Assembly: GCA_001970855.1 (NCBI GenBank)
Contig: LSSN01001558.1
Location: 1 to 36,387, forward strand
DNA from: Smittium culicis
Taxonomy: Eukaryota > Kickxellomycota > Harpellomycetes > Harpellales > Legeriomycetaceae
Direction of reading: 5' to 3'
Length of the DNA stretch: 36,387 nucleotides
The first letter of the stretch is position 1. Every line of letters starts with the position of its first letter. The notes under the pieces are model-generated. The model saw only the letters and a list, made by a program, of their open reading frames with translations, made no database searches and had not been told where the DNA came from. This document shows positions 11,215 through 21,536 of this stretch, one piece after another. Position numbers and translations under genes: made by a program.

Positions 11215-12337
11215 TTCGTCGATGTATGCAAACTTCAATTCGAATGTTTTAAAATTCTTATTTCCACAATAAAATTATATTTCTCAATACTCTCTTTCGC
11301 CAATTTCTTTCTTCAAGTGCCAAATTAAATATATAATTTTTCCTTATTGATTATTTACACCTTTTTACACCAACATTTCTCGTGTGCAACCATTTAAATT
11401 ATACAAACATGCTCGTTTGAAAGAAAAACTACACACACCCTAGCTGGAAATTTTTGAAAATGATATTGTTACGTATCCAGATATATGCACTAAGCTGTTT
11501 ACTTTACTCATTGACATAAGAAGTCTTTAAATATCTTTAATAAATTTAGATAAAGCTCTAGACCTTGGCTCCTTTTCTAAAAAAATCTTTTTATTAGCAA
11601 CAGGAAACCATCTAGAAAATTTTTTACCAGTATAACAAACTTTGGATTTGAATTTGTATTTTATTAATTTTTTTAAAGTTATTTTCTATCATAAGTACTG
11701 TGTATGCGATTTAGTTTTTCTTACCAGTTTTTAAAAGGTGCTATAATCAGCTTAATGGATGTTTAAATCCGCTTGAGAAGAAATTTTAAATTTATTTTTT
11801 ATATTTTCACTAAATATGTAATTTTCTCTCACTTTAACCATAACTTTAATTTTCCAATTAATAGCCAATTTCGTTTTGGAATTTTATTTAGTAAATAGTT
11901 GGTGCAAGGCATAAAAAAACTAATATTCTAATACTAGTTTTTATTTAATAAATAGATTTATTTAGACAGAAAGCTGTATGGATAAATACAATTGGGTTAA
12001 TATGTTTATAATTCAGCAATAAATAAAATAACTAACGAATGAATGCAGGTGGGCATATAAAACACAAGCTAACTATTGGTAGGATAGAAAAAGTTAAATC
12101 AAGATATTTTCCATTGATTGAGAAGAAGTTTCAATTTTTAAAGCACTATTACTAATAAATCAATGCCTATATTCAAAATAACCAGAATACGTTACTATTT
12201 TTTACCTTGTACCAATTATTATTATCCAGCGTCTCATTAACTATTTCCATGGTATACGCCTTTCCTTTTAAATAATCTTTGCATTATCACATGAATTTTG
12301 TATTTCATCAAATTATTCTATTAAATACATTCAAGCA
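11215..12337. other. Intergenic region, catalase 3' side to MUS81
   Basis: No gene is seen. It includes an AATAAA polyadenylation-like signal at 11268-11273 about 55 bases after the catalase stop, then A/T-rich sequence leading to the MUS81 start. Confidence 0.6.
11268..11273 (+). terminator. Polyadenylation-like signal of catalase
   Basis: AATAAA lies 54 bases downstream of the catalase stop codon. It is a plausible polyadenylation signal, though such hexamers are frequent by chance in DNA this A/T-rich. Confidence 0.35.
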
Positions 12338-15300
12338 ATGAGTAATCGAACAAGTAAAAAAACAGTCCAGCCCTGCAAAAATCCACTTCTTTTGCAGTGG
12401 ATGGAGGAAATGTACAATGATGCTCGAGCGAAAAACTTGAAAACCCAGTATGTTTATTCAAAGGTAGTTTCATGATTAACAGCTAATTTTAATACAATGA
12501 CTTTTAATTTGAGCTATTTTATCAACTATCACTTTTTACATTCAATAATATCACGCCCAAAACTATGAATATTATCCTCTCTTTATTTTAAATATTTTCG
12601 TAAAATTAATGCTTAAAAACCTCCCAAATGATTAAATAGGCAATTAAATCTCTAAAACTGTATCCTATACCAATAACAAATCCAATAGAATCCGTTCAAC
12701 TAGAAGGAATAGGAGCTTTGACAGCTGAAAAGCTCGATAAAAAATGGAGGCAGCACTTTTCGCTACCAGGTAAATAATGTTATTTTTTTTTTTTACTAGT
12801 TTAGTTTTTATCTAATAAAAAAAATTTTCGAATTTTCTTGCTAGTTTGGTTAATATAATTTTAAATCAAACTTGTAAAACTAATACTCAATATATATTAG
12901 CAATAAAAATATTATAATTATTTTCTCTCACAAACCAAATTAAATATATTTTAATTTAAAAATGGGTCTGTATTAGACAATAATCAGGAAATAGATACCA
13001 GGGCGTCTATATCAGAAAAAACCGATTCAAGTACTTCTCAATCGCACATATTCGATCAATTCCTCGCTTAATGATTATGCATTTTTCGAAAACTTTATTT
13101 TTTGCCTTTTTTTGAAGAGTAAAAATATCTTTTCTAATATTTATTAACTTTAAAAACTAGGACAAAACTTATCAGAAACTAACTCTGAAATCCTGAAAGA
13201 AAATGAAAACGATTCAAATAATGCCAAGAGAAAAAAAGTTACAAAAACTGGTAGATTATATATTCCTAAATACCAAAGCGGATCTTTTGCCTTGTTAATC
13301 GGACTTTATAAAGCTGCGATAATGTATGGGCTTGACTATTTCGTCTCTAAGGTTGAGTTAATATCTTTATCTCAACCTTATTGTAGCACATCATTAGATT
13401 CTGTTGCTAAAAGGTTTGTATATACTCACGTTTTTTCCAACACGTTCATTATTTTATTTATATTTCAAAAATTTGGCTAATGATCATGCTCTGAAAATTT
13501 TATTAAAGCCCTCTTTTCATTTAATTATTTCTTTTTTAATTTCTATAATGATTTTTCCTTCGAATTGATTTTAATATCAAAGTGCTGGATCAAATGTAAG
13601 ATACACTAGCTGGAGTGGGATCAAAACTCTAGAGAAAAAATCGTATGCTTTAAGGCAGGGCGTTTCATCAAAATATTGTATTGGTGATCACGGAATTGAA
13701 CCTGCACAAAAAATAGTTTCTGTTCTGATAGACACTCAAAAAACCACTTCAGGAACCAGTAAATCTAACAGTAATTCCGCAACCATACAAAACAATGATC
13801 CCAGCGAAATCATAATTTCTGTAGAGGATATGGAATTATTCGAAAAGGGTGAAGATATGTTTAAGGAATCAAGAATCTCTGTAGATCGACAAGATAACGA
13901 ATCTTTTGAAAATGAAATTTCTAATTACAGCGATGGATATAATTGGTCCTCTCAAATTTATGAGTATACAAATGGCTTTAATAGCACAGCAAATAGCAGT
14001 CAAAATCCCTTAAATCTAGATTCAGATAAGTCTAGCTTTGATGGGTATAGCTCCGATAATTATAATTCAAATACTTTTGAATTTTCTGAAAATATTAGCT
14101 ATTCAACCAATAAAATTCAAAAAAATCATATTTCTAACTCGCAGGAAACAGTGCAAACGAATTGCTTAAGCTCGGACTCGGAGCAAATCTTAGGCGATAT
14201 GAACTCGATGACATGGCAGAATGGGCAATCATCAAATGTGATGAGTTTGGACAAAAATAAATTTTATGAAAGATCATCGCTGCTTACAAAATCCGCCAGC
14301 TATAATAAATCAGAAAGCATATTCAACGAAACAAATCCGACATGTACGATCGATCCTATTATGTATGAGGCGGGTAGTTTTGATATTGTTCTTTTAATAG
14401 ACGTACGTGAGATTAAAAACTCTAGCGAGCGAGATTATATGTTGAACGAGTTTGTAAAAAAAGGTATCAACGCGGAAACTATAGCATTGCCAGTAGGCGA
14501 CTATGCGTGGGTTGCGCGGCCAAAGCCCAAACCAGATTCACAGGGAACTAGCAGGAACTTGGATGCAAGATCAAACTCGCTTAATTCTTGCGACTTTGAG
14601 ACAAGTTCAGAAAAAAGATCACAAGGAGGAAAGTTATCAAGAACAAATTCTGCGACGATGGGCCTTGGAAGAGCCTTTTTGAATGAAGATGTTATCATAA
14701 ATATGATAATTGAGCGGAAGATTATGAGCGATCTATGTTCAAGTATCAAGGATGGAAGAATAAATGAACAGAAGGTATATTTTGTTCCTGTTATTAAATC
14801 AAAGATAGAAATAAAAGAAATCATTCCAAAATTTTACTTATTATCAACACTTTATTTTTTTTTTATACGTATTAACGTTTATTTTCGGGGTAAATGTTCT
14901 TGTTAGTATCGACTACAAAACTGTGGGATTGACAGAATTTCGTATATAATCGAAGGCGAAGATACAGATTCAGTAAACAGAATAGGAGAGAATCTCGTAT
15001 ACGAGACGATATTGAGGATGAGTGTGGTTGATAATATAGCAGTAAAAAAATTTGCGAGCACAAGCGAGACGGTTGAGTATATAGCTAGACTAACTAGGCT
15101 GATGATCAAACAATTTCAGGTAAGCTGCTGTTTCCATGCAGACAAAAATCTTGATTTATTTTGTTTTTTTTATCTACAGCATGAAAAAATAAAACCGATT
15201 AATAAATTAATAAATTAATTGTTTTTTTTTTTTTGAAAAAAGGGTAAACACTTGTACGTAATTCCGGACAGGACAGTTGACAGGTATACAGTGAATAAAC

Positions 15301-15717
15301 TGAAGGCGGACCTAAAGCGCGAGTACCCAAGCAGGGAGCACTGTTTATTCTTTGAGACGTTTTGCCGGATATCGATGAAATCGAAGAACCTCAGCGTCGC
15401 AGAGCTGTTTGCGAGATCGGTGCTGACGATGCGCGGCATGTCAGAGGAAAAAACGATGATGCTGCTAAAGAATTTCAACACGCCAAAAAGGTACTTTGCT
15501 TTGTTTTGTTTTTTTTTTTTCTTTCTATATAAATAAAAAAATAAAATATAAAATTAGGTTTCATGAGCATTTAACTGAAAAAGGGTCGTTTGCGCAACAG
15601 GTTGGAAGTTTGACGAATTTGAGCAGGTCGGATGTGGCGATTAAGAGGCATAAGCTGAATGCGACATTAGCGGAGAAAATGGTTACTTTGTGGAAATCAA
15701 CGATATACCCTGACTAA
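12338..15717 (+). CDS. MUS81: MUS81 structure-specific endonuclease subunit
   Basis: Catalytic subunit of the MUS81-EME1/MMS4 XPF-family nuclease, which cleaves branched DNA at stalled forks and recombination intermediates. Eight exons: 12338-12463, 12640-12769, 12977-13030, 13161-13413, 13583-14774, 14907-15119, 15243-15490 and 15558-15717 (791 residues). Dropping the third exon keeps frame and gives 773. An N-terminal helix-hairpin-helix region (NPLLLQWMEEMY, then LEGIGALTAEKL) covers about residues 14-82. The conserved stretch YIPKYQSGSFALLIGLY and a winged-helix-like segment follow. A long Asn/Ser-rich linker runs to about residue 455. The ERCC4 nuclease domain has LLIDVREIK near 460 and the catalytic ERK-x3-D motif (IIERKIMSDLCSS) near 564. 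The C-terminal helix-hairpin-helix has TMRGMSEEKTMMLL. At 791 residues it is longer than most homologues, mainly from the linker. It converges with the aminopeptidase gene, whose stop lies 434 bases away. Confidence 0.93.
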
Positions 15718-16151
15718 AAATAAAAAAAATTAAATTAATATATTTCTATAGTATGAGCTAATGCTTGCATACCCTTTTTTTATGACAAATCAATTCATTA
15801 ATTTGTGATTTATTACTCATGAGCTTACGAGATAAATAATGTAAATAGAATTTATTAGAAGGATATAAAATTAGTCAGAGCAATATATAAACCTTTAAAA
15901 TAATATAGATTATTATGGAATATTAAGGACAAAGAAGTAAAATATAAAAAAAAAAGTCAGTTTGATTGCTATCTATTGAAAATTTTAATTTTAAGGGTGA
16001 ATGAGGCATTTTAGATGAATGGTTAAAAAAAAAAGTTTATACATACAAATGTTTTAAATTTTTTAGTTGGCTAAAATAAGAAAGAAAAAAAATAATATAG
16101 TTGTAGTTATTGAGGAATTGAGTATTGAGAAATTTTTTGGGATTTATATAT
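15718..16151. other. Convergent intergenic spacer
   Basis: This spacer separates the 3' ends of MUS81 and the M17 aminopeptidase. It is A/T-rich with poly-A/T tracts suited to polyadenylation on both strands. Nothing else is seen. Confidence 0.6.
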
Positions 16152-17690
16152 TTAGAGAGGGGAGTTTGAGACAGAAACCAAGAATTCGATGAGAGTTCTG
16201 GTAGGTCTTCCGGACATTCCACGGACTTGATATCCAGAGTTGGATGAGCTTTCAGAGGAACCAGCGATATCCATATGAGCCCACTTGATTTTTTTGGAGG
16301 AAGAATCGTCAGATTCGTCGGAATTAGCGTTTTTAGTTCCTAAGAACTCACTCAAGAACATGGCAGCAGCGGAGGAGCCACCACCAAAACCGGAGGTTGA
16401 GATGTTGGCAATATCGGCAATGCGGGATTCCATGCTCTTGAGGTAGTAGGAGTGCATAGGCATTCTCCAGACGACATCACCAGTAACTAAAGAGGTGGAA
16501 TTGATTCTTTCCCAAAGTTCGTTAGATTCAGTAAAAACGCCAGAGTAGACTTCGCTGAGAGAAACGATTATGGCACCAGTTAAAGTAGCGACATCAATAA
16601 CTGTTGGTGGGGAATAAGTGTCTACAACGTAAGTCAAAGCGTCGGCGAGAACGAGGCGACCTTCGGCATCAGTGTTTAGGATTTCAACAGTTTTTCCGTT
16701 TTTGGCGGTGAAAACATCCCCGGGCTTGGTAGCAATTCCATTGATTAAATTTTCGGTCAATGGGACAACGCAAACAGCGTCAATAGGGGCCTTGAGAGAG
16801 GCAATACCGCGGATGGCACCAACAACGGAGGCACCACCGCCCATATCGCTTTTCATCACGTCCATATTTTTAGAGGGCTTGATGCTAATACCACCACTGT
16901 CGAAGGTGATACCTTTACCAACAAGGGCGACGGAAGGGGAGAAATTTCCTGAGGAAGAGCTGGCACCGCGGTAGATGACTTCTACAAATCTTGGGGGTTG
17001 GTCAGAACCTTGGGCAACGCTTAAGAAAAGGCCCATATTTTGGGCAGCGATCCATTTTTCGTCATATACGTTGACAGTGACGTTTTCAATGCCGGCAAAT
17101 TCGCTGACGACAGAGTTAGCGAAGATGGTTGGGGTCATTAAATTGGCGGGGGCAGTGGTGAGATCACGGACAAAGTTCTGAGAAGCAGCATAAATTTTTC
17201 CGGCTTCCCATTTATCAAGAGCAGCTTGGGCAACTGGGGAGTTTGAAGAGACGCAAACTGGGGAGATGGAGAGAGAAGAGGCTTTTTCGGATTTCAATTT
17301 GTCGTACTTGTAAGTTCCGAGGAAGGCGCCTTCAGCAGCAGCTTGGGGGTTTCCAGAAACGTCGACTTGGATGTTATAGATTTTGCGTTCTTCGAGGCTG
17401 CGAACACCGGTTCCGATAGCATTGCGAATGTTTTCAGAGGAGTCGTTTTCGCTGCATTTTCTGTCGCCTAGACCAGCAACGGCAATGTATTTGGTAACAG
17501 AGCCGGTTGCAGAGAATTGCAAGTAGACGTAACAGTCACCAGTTTTCCCTTTAAGACCATGGGCCTTGAACTGGTTGATGATGTCGGTAGAGACAGCGGG
17601 TGAGATTATGGAGGAATCAGAGATTGAGCATGATAGCTGGAAATCAGAGTAGACACCAACGACTAGACCGGTAATTTCAGATTGGGACAT
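16152..17690 (-). CDS. M17-family leucyl aminopeptidase
   Basis: Two-zinc (or Mn) exopeptidase that removes N-terminal residues such as leucine, usually a cytosolic hexamer used in peptide turnover. It is a single uninterrupted reading frame of 512 residues, the normal length for the family. The N-terminal domain covers about residues 1-170 and is only weakly conserved. The catalytic domain shows VGKGITFDSGG near 257-267 (metal-binding Lys and Asp), MKSDMGGG (metal Asp) and the M17 signature NTDAEGRL near 338 (metal Asp and Glu, catalytic Arg). A C-terminal WAHMDIAGSS block follows. No signal peptide or membrane segment is apparent. Unlike its neighbours it lacks introns, and its codons are richer in G/C at the third position. 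The start at 17690 is the first Met and gives a family-like N-terminus. Its upstream region carries CCAAT and repeated TTGCACT motifs. Confidence 0.95.
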   Translation of the reverse strand: MSQSEITGLVVGVYSDFQLSCSISDSSIISPAVSTDIINQFKAHGLKGKTGDCYVYLQFSATGSVTKYIAVAGLGDRKCSENDSSENIRNAIGTGVRSLEERKIYNIQVDVSGNPQAAAEGAFLGTYKYDKLKSEKASSLSISPVCVSSNSPVAQAALDKWEAGKIYAASQNFVRDLTTAPANLMTPTIFANSVVSEFAGIENVTVNVYDEKWIAAQNMGLFLSVAQGSDQPPRFVEVIYRGASSSSGNFSPSVALVGKGITFDSGGISIKPSKNMDVMKSDMGGGASVVGAIRGIASLKAPIDAVCVVPLTENLINGIATKPGDVFTAKNGKTVEILNTDAEGRLVLADALTYVVDTYSPPTVIDVATLTGAIIVSLSEVYSGVFTESNELWERINSTSLVTGDVVWRMPMHSYYLKSMESRIADIANISTSGFGGGSSAAAMFLSEFLGTKNANSDESDDSSSKKIKWAHMDIAGSSESSSNSGYQVRGMSGRPTRTLIEFLVSVSNSPL

Positions 17691-18034
17691 TTTAGGGCTA
17701 AAATAGGTAAGAAAAATTCAAGATTTAAAAAAAAAAAACAGATTTATGTATAGGTATGAAAACAGAGAATAAAGTGGAGTAGAATAGAATGGAATAGAAA
17801 AATTTGGGTGTAAAAACGTATAGTGACTAAAATAGGGGATTGAAATATACCTTTTATTTGGAATAATATATACCTCAGCGCGTTTAGCAATTCAAGATAA
17901 AACAACAAAAAAAAAAAGGGAGTCAAGTCAGGTTGAATATTGATGTAGCTGGTATATCTTGCTTTTCGTCACTTTTTTTTTTTAAAGATATGCAGAATTT
18001 CCATAATAAGCCACTTGACACTTCATCGCGATAA

Positions 18035-18149
18035 TTGCACTAATTAAATTCTTGTTTGCACTTTGCGAGTGCAATTTAATCTTCTATTTCTTTTTTTGCA
18101 CTGGTGTATCCCAATTGGCACGCTGCGGAATCCACGGAATTAAGCCAAT
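18035..18149 (-). promoter_or_regulatory. TTGCACT cluster and CCAAT boxes upstream of the aminopeptidase
   Basis: TTGCACT occurs at 18035-18041, 18056-18062 and 18096-18102, and its complement AGTGCAA at 18068-18074. The second and last form a 7-bp hairpin with a 5-base loop. CCAATTGG, a palindrome with CCAAT on both strands, lies at 18111-18118, and another CCAAT at 18145-18149. CCAAT is the binding core of the fungal HAP/CBF complex. The TTGCACT factor is unknown. Assignment to the aminopeptidase gene (start 17690, minus) is by position only. Confidence 0.4.
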
Positions 18150-18232
18150 GAGCGCCAGACGTGTTTTCATACTCTTTATAATTTTTTACCACAAAATTAG
18201 CCGCATTTTTAGCTCATTCAGTTTCGCAGAAT

Positions 18233-18302
18233 AATAAAACACCAAAGCATTTCTGTTAAAGTAGTCTAATAAAACACCAAAGCGTTTCTGTTAAAGTAGT
18301 CT
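18233..18302. repeat. 35-bp tandem duplication
   Basis: Two adjacent 35-base copies (18233-18267 and 18268-18302) begin AATAAAACACCAAAGC and differ at a single position (A versus G). This indicates a recent tandem duplication in non-coding DNA. Confidence 0.9.
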
Positions 18303-18737
18303 GGTGATGCAGGCTTGGGTCTTAGCTGCTATTACGCCATAAGAGTATATCCCATTAGAGTCTTCCCTCTTCCTCCAATTCCTCCTCCCATTTTAAAAAA
18401 ATACACTTTTCTGCCAGTTTTACTCAGCGTAACTGCTCAATTTTCATCCAACCTTACACTGTTCTCCAATACTTTGAATCACACAGATGATGACTGTTTG
18501 AGATCTATGGCCGTTTGAGGGCTTTTTAAAACCCCCCCCTATTTGTATAGGGTACCTTATTTCAAACCATCTTATGTAACCTTCAACTTGCATAAAAAAA
18601 ATATTGTCGCCTTGTAAACCGTGACTTGTATAAAAAAAAAAAAAAACTCCCCTTTTATTAATTCACTTCAATTAATCGCTTTAAATAATTATATATTTTC
18701 GGTTTTTATGCCATAAATAATTATTACACAGGCCAAA

Positions 18738-18759
18738 AAAACAAACAAACAAACAAACA
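18738..18759. repeat. AAAC tetranucleotide microsatellite
   Basis: About five perfect AAAC units lie in intergenic DNA. It is likely polymorphic and has no evident role. Confidence 0.8.
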
Positions 18760-19510
18760 TTTATTAATCTCACAGAGCAATATTAATTTTACGCCTATAT
18801 TGTACCAATACCTGATATCATTACTTATAAAAAAAATTAAAAAAAAAAATCTTTTTACGATTTTCGCTATCAGCTAATCGAAAAATATTAATTTAGACTA
18901 TATAATGTTTTAAACTAATCTAATCTTGACTTTTCCAACTTCAAACATTTCCCAAAGATCTATATTTTTTCTAAATTTCGGTTTAATTATTCGATAGTAT
19001 TAATATCTAAATCAACCAAGATTTTCACATTTAAAAGACATAACAACTCTATAAATATAAACTTGTACATTTACACCCGGTGCTAATTAATAGGAATTCA
19101 AACAAGCAATGATAATAAAGTCATTAAATAGGCTCATTCAGTCTCTACCCAAAAACATATTTTGCTCATTAAAAATAATCTAGTGCTCTAAAAAGAATAA
19201 AATGTAAAATAATCATTACTCAACTCTGAAATATTAAAGTAACTTTCTCATTTCCTAATTATCAGCTTCATTGTAAAATACTTCTTCAAACCTGTTACAA
19301 TAATAAATTGATGAATCGTTTAGCAAATATTACTATTTTTGCTTTTGATTAGAGTGTTAAAAAATTAAGATTAAAGGATCATTTAATAACATGAAAATAA
19401 TGTAATTAAAAGCCAATTATTTTCACAAAGTAATAGCCAATGTGAATATCAAGAGTCAGCTAACAACATTAAGAATGATTTTTAATAAAGTGTAAATCCG
19501 CCAACAACCT

Positions 19511-19530
19511 ATTCTATGACCTCATAGAAT
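19511..19530. repeat. 20-base palindrome on the BDP1 stop codon
   Basis: ATTCTATGA (19511-19519) and TCATAGAAT (19522-19530) are perfect inverted copies separated by two bases. The right arm contains the last codons and TGA stop of BDP1 read on the minus strand. In RNA this could form a short stem across the stop codon. Confidence 0.7.
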
Positions 19531-21536
19531 GCTGGGCGTTTGGGTTTGAGATTTAGAAGATGAATTATACAACGCAATATCTATCAAACTTGGGTTTTTT
19601 CTCTCCTCTGACTTGAATTTTTTCTTAATTTCTGCCCTTGTTCTGTTAGTAAATCCAAGTGAAATCGAATCAAAGTCACACCCAAACTTTTTAAGTTTCT
19701 ATCGATAATAAATGTTAAATTTTATAATAAAGTATAAAACATCACCTAGAATCAAAATATAAAATCTCAATAATCCTATTTTTTTTTATAAAAAAAATAC
19801 CTTATAGAATAGAATGGTTTCTTCTGGCGTCCATCTCTTCGGTTTGAACTTTCTTTTTAAATATGTAAAGCTGTTTACTATTTTAAAGGTATCAGTCTCG
19901 TCGATTTCTGTCAATGTGTTTTTTGGTATACTTTCATAAAGCTGTGACCTATTAATAACTAATGACTCTTCGTCAATAACTATTTTTCCATCCACAACTC
20001 TTATCTGCGCTGCTGTAGAACTAAAAATGACAAGAAAATTTTTTTTATTAGTAAGTGATAATTTTTAACCTTATTTGCAAAGAAAATGGTTTATATAGGT
20101 ATAAATGTTAATATGGTTGTTAACTTACTTCATAGTGGATTGGTTGGCAGTCGTGGCAAGATTATCCTCAGCAGTAGGCTTTTCAACAGTAGGTACCGTT
20201 TCTTCAATAGTCTTAACTACTTGATCATTGTCTGCTTGCTCATTATTATTAGAAATTATTGAGAGTTTTTTTTTAACATTATTGTTATGACGCTCCACAA
20301 AGTATTTTGAAGGTTTTCCCATTTTCGTATCAGAACAAAAATATGACATTGGTCTTTGCAATAGTACCTCAGGGTCTTCTAGTTCATAATCAGTTAGCGA
20401 AATGAAGGTAGGAGGTTTATTATACTTTTTCCTACCAGCTTTTAAGGCAGCTGGTTCAGAGGACGAACTTTTAATGGATTTCCTTGCTCTTGTTTTAGAA
20501 GCAATTCTGAATTTTGGCATGTCAATAGGGATAAACTCGGAGTATTTTTCCAAGTTTAACTCGGGAAGCTGGGTAATTAAAACCTGAATTCTGTCGTCAA
20601 GTATTTTTAGATTTCTAGAAAACTCCTCTGATTTTTTATTTTTTGAGACTGGTTTTTTTGGTGGAATTTGCCTTTTTGTGGGTAACTGAATGCTAGTTGA
20701 TGTGGAGTTGGAAGTAGAAACGGGAATTGAAGTTGTTTTTTTTGTATTATGCAAAGATGTTTTAGAAATAATAGGAGAAGGGACTGAGGAATTAAACAGA
20801 CTTGGCGAAGATATAATGGTGTTATGGCTATTTTGAATTGGAGCTGAAATAGCTTTCGGAATTCCAATGCTTGTAGTTTGTTTAACTGAAGCAGTAGGGA
20901 AATTTTTTGAGATTTCTATTTTGTTTGAGATATGACTTAAGATTTGGGCTGATGGATTTGCGGGTGAAATGGAATCAGAGACTAATGTAGCAGTTTGTTG
21001 ATTAGGAATCGATTCGAAAGAGGAAAAGCTTTTTGGATCTAATGAAACTGGTGATTCTATTTTTGACATTGATGAGTCTACTCTTGATGTTTTAGATAGT
21101 TTTATTGGGCTTATAGGCTTGGTCTTATTATTTATTGAATCAGGAAGTTGGGTATTTGCAGTATAGTGCGATGCGTGGTGTTGTAAAATGTGTGCATCAG
21201 GCAAAGTGTTTAATTTAGGTTCAATAGTTTCCGTAATAAGATCCATGATTTTTGGATTTTCAGCTTCGTCAGCAGAAATTAAATGCTTTAAATTCAGATC
21301 ATTTTTTAGTGGATCTTCGAATGGTAAGGATGGAAGTTGATTAGAGGCGTTGCTTTTTAGGGGGTTTGCTTGATCTTGCGGCTTAGGGCGCCTTTTGATT
21401 TTAGGAGCAAATTTTGTAGTCCCCTTATCTGTCGAAAATATATGCAAATTAGGTTAAATATATAGTTGAGCGATAAAAAGTAAAAAAACGTATTAATTGG
21501 AAAGATATACATACCTACTCGCAAGGAGGTGTGCAT
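19522..21536 (-). CDS. BDP1: BDP1 (TFIIIB B'' subunit), SANT-domain protein
   Basis: Subunit of TFIIIB, which with TBP and BRF1 places RNA polymerase III at tRNA, 5S and U6 genes. Four exons on the minus strand: 21536-21515, 21428-20129, 20020-19801 and 19698-19522, giving 572 residues. The introns are 86, 108 and 102 bases; the second donor is a perfect GTAAGT. The N-terminus spliced from a 22-base first exon reads MHTSLRV then DKGTTKFAPKIKRRPK, a basic N-terminal stretch similar to other BDP1 proteins. A long Ser/Thr/Pro-rich disordered region follows. The conserved core near residue 445 reads QIRVVDGKIVIDEESLVINR, and the SANT domain from about 498 begins RWTPEETILFYK and continues KLKKFGCDF and NRTRAEIKKKFKSEE across the third intron. 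The protein ends soon after the SANT domain. The tiny first exon and the exon-4 end rest on frame-compatible splice signals and family similarity. Confidence 0.88.

Larger units (their letters stand above)
17691..19521. other. Intergenic region, aminopeptidase promoter side to BDP1 3' end
   Basis: No supported gene is present. About 340-460 bases upstream of the aminopeptidase start lie a TTGCACT cluster and CCAAT boxes. A 35-base tandem duplication is at 18233-18302 and an AAAC tetranucleotide repeat at about 18738-18759. The short frames here (for example 18052-18234) are not convincing. Confidence 0.55.

Noticed and set aside
18052..18234. 60-codon plus-strand frame
   Set aside because: It runs through the TTGCACT/CCAAT region and has no protein-like signature.
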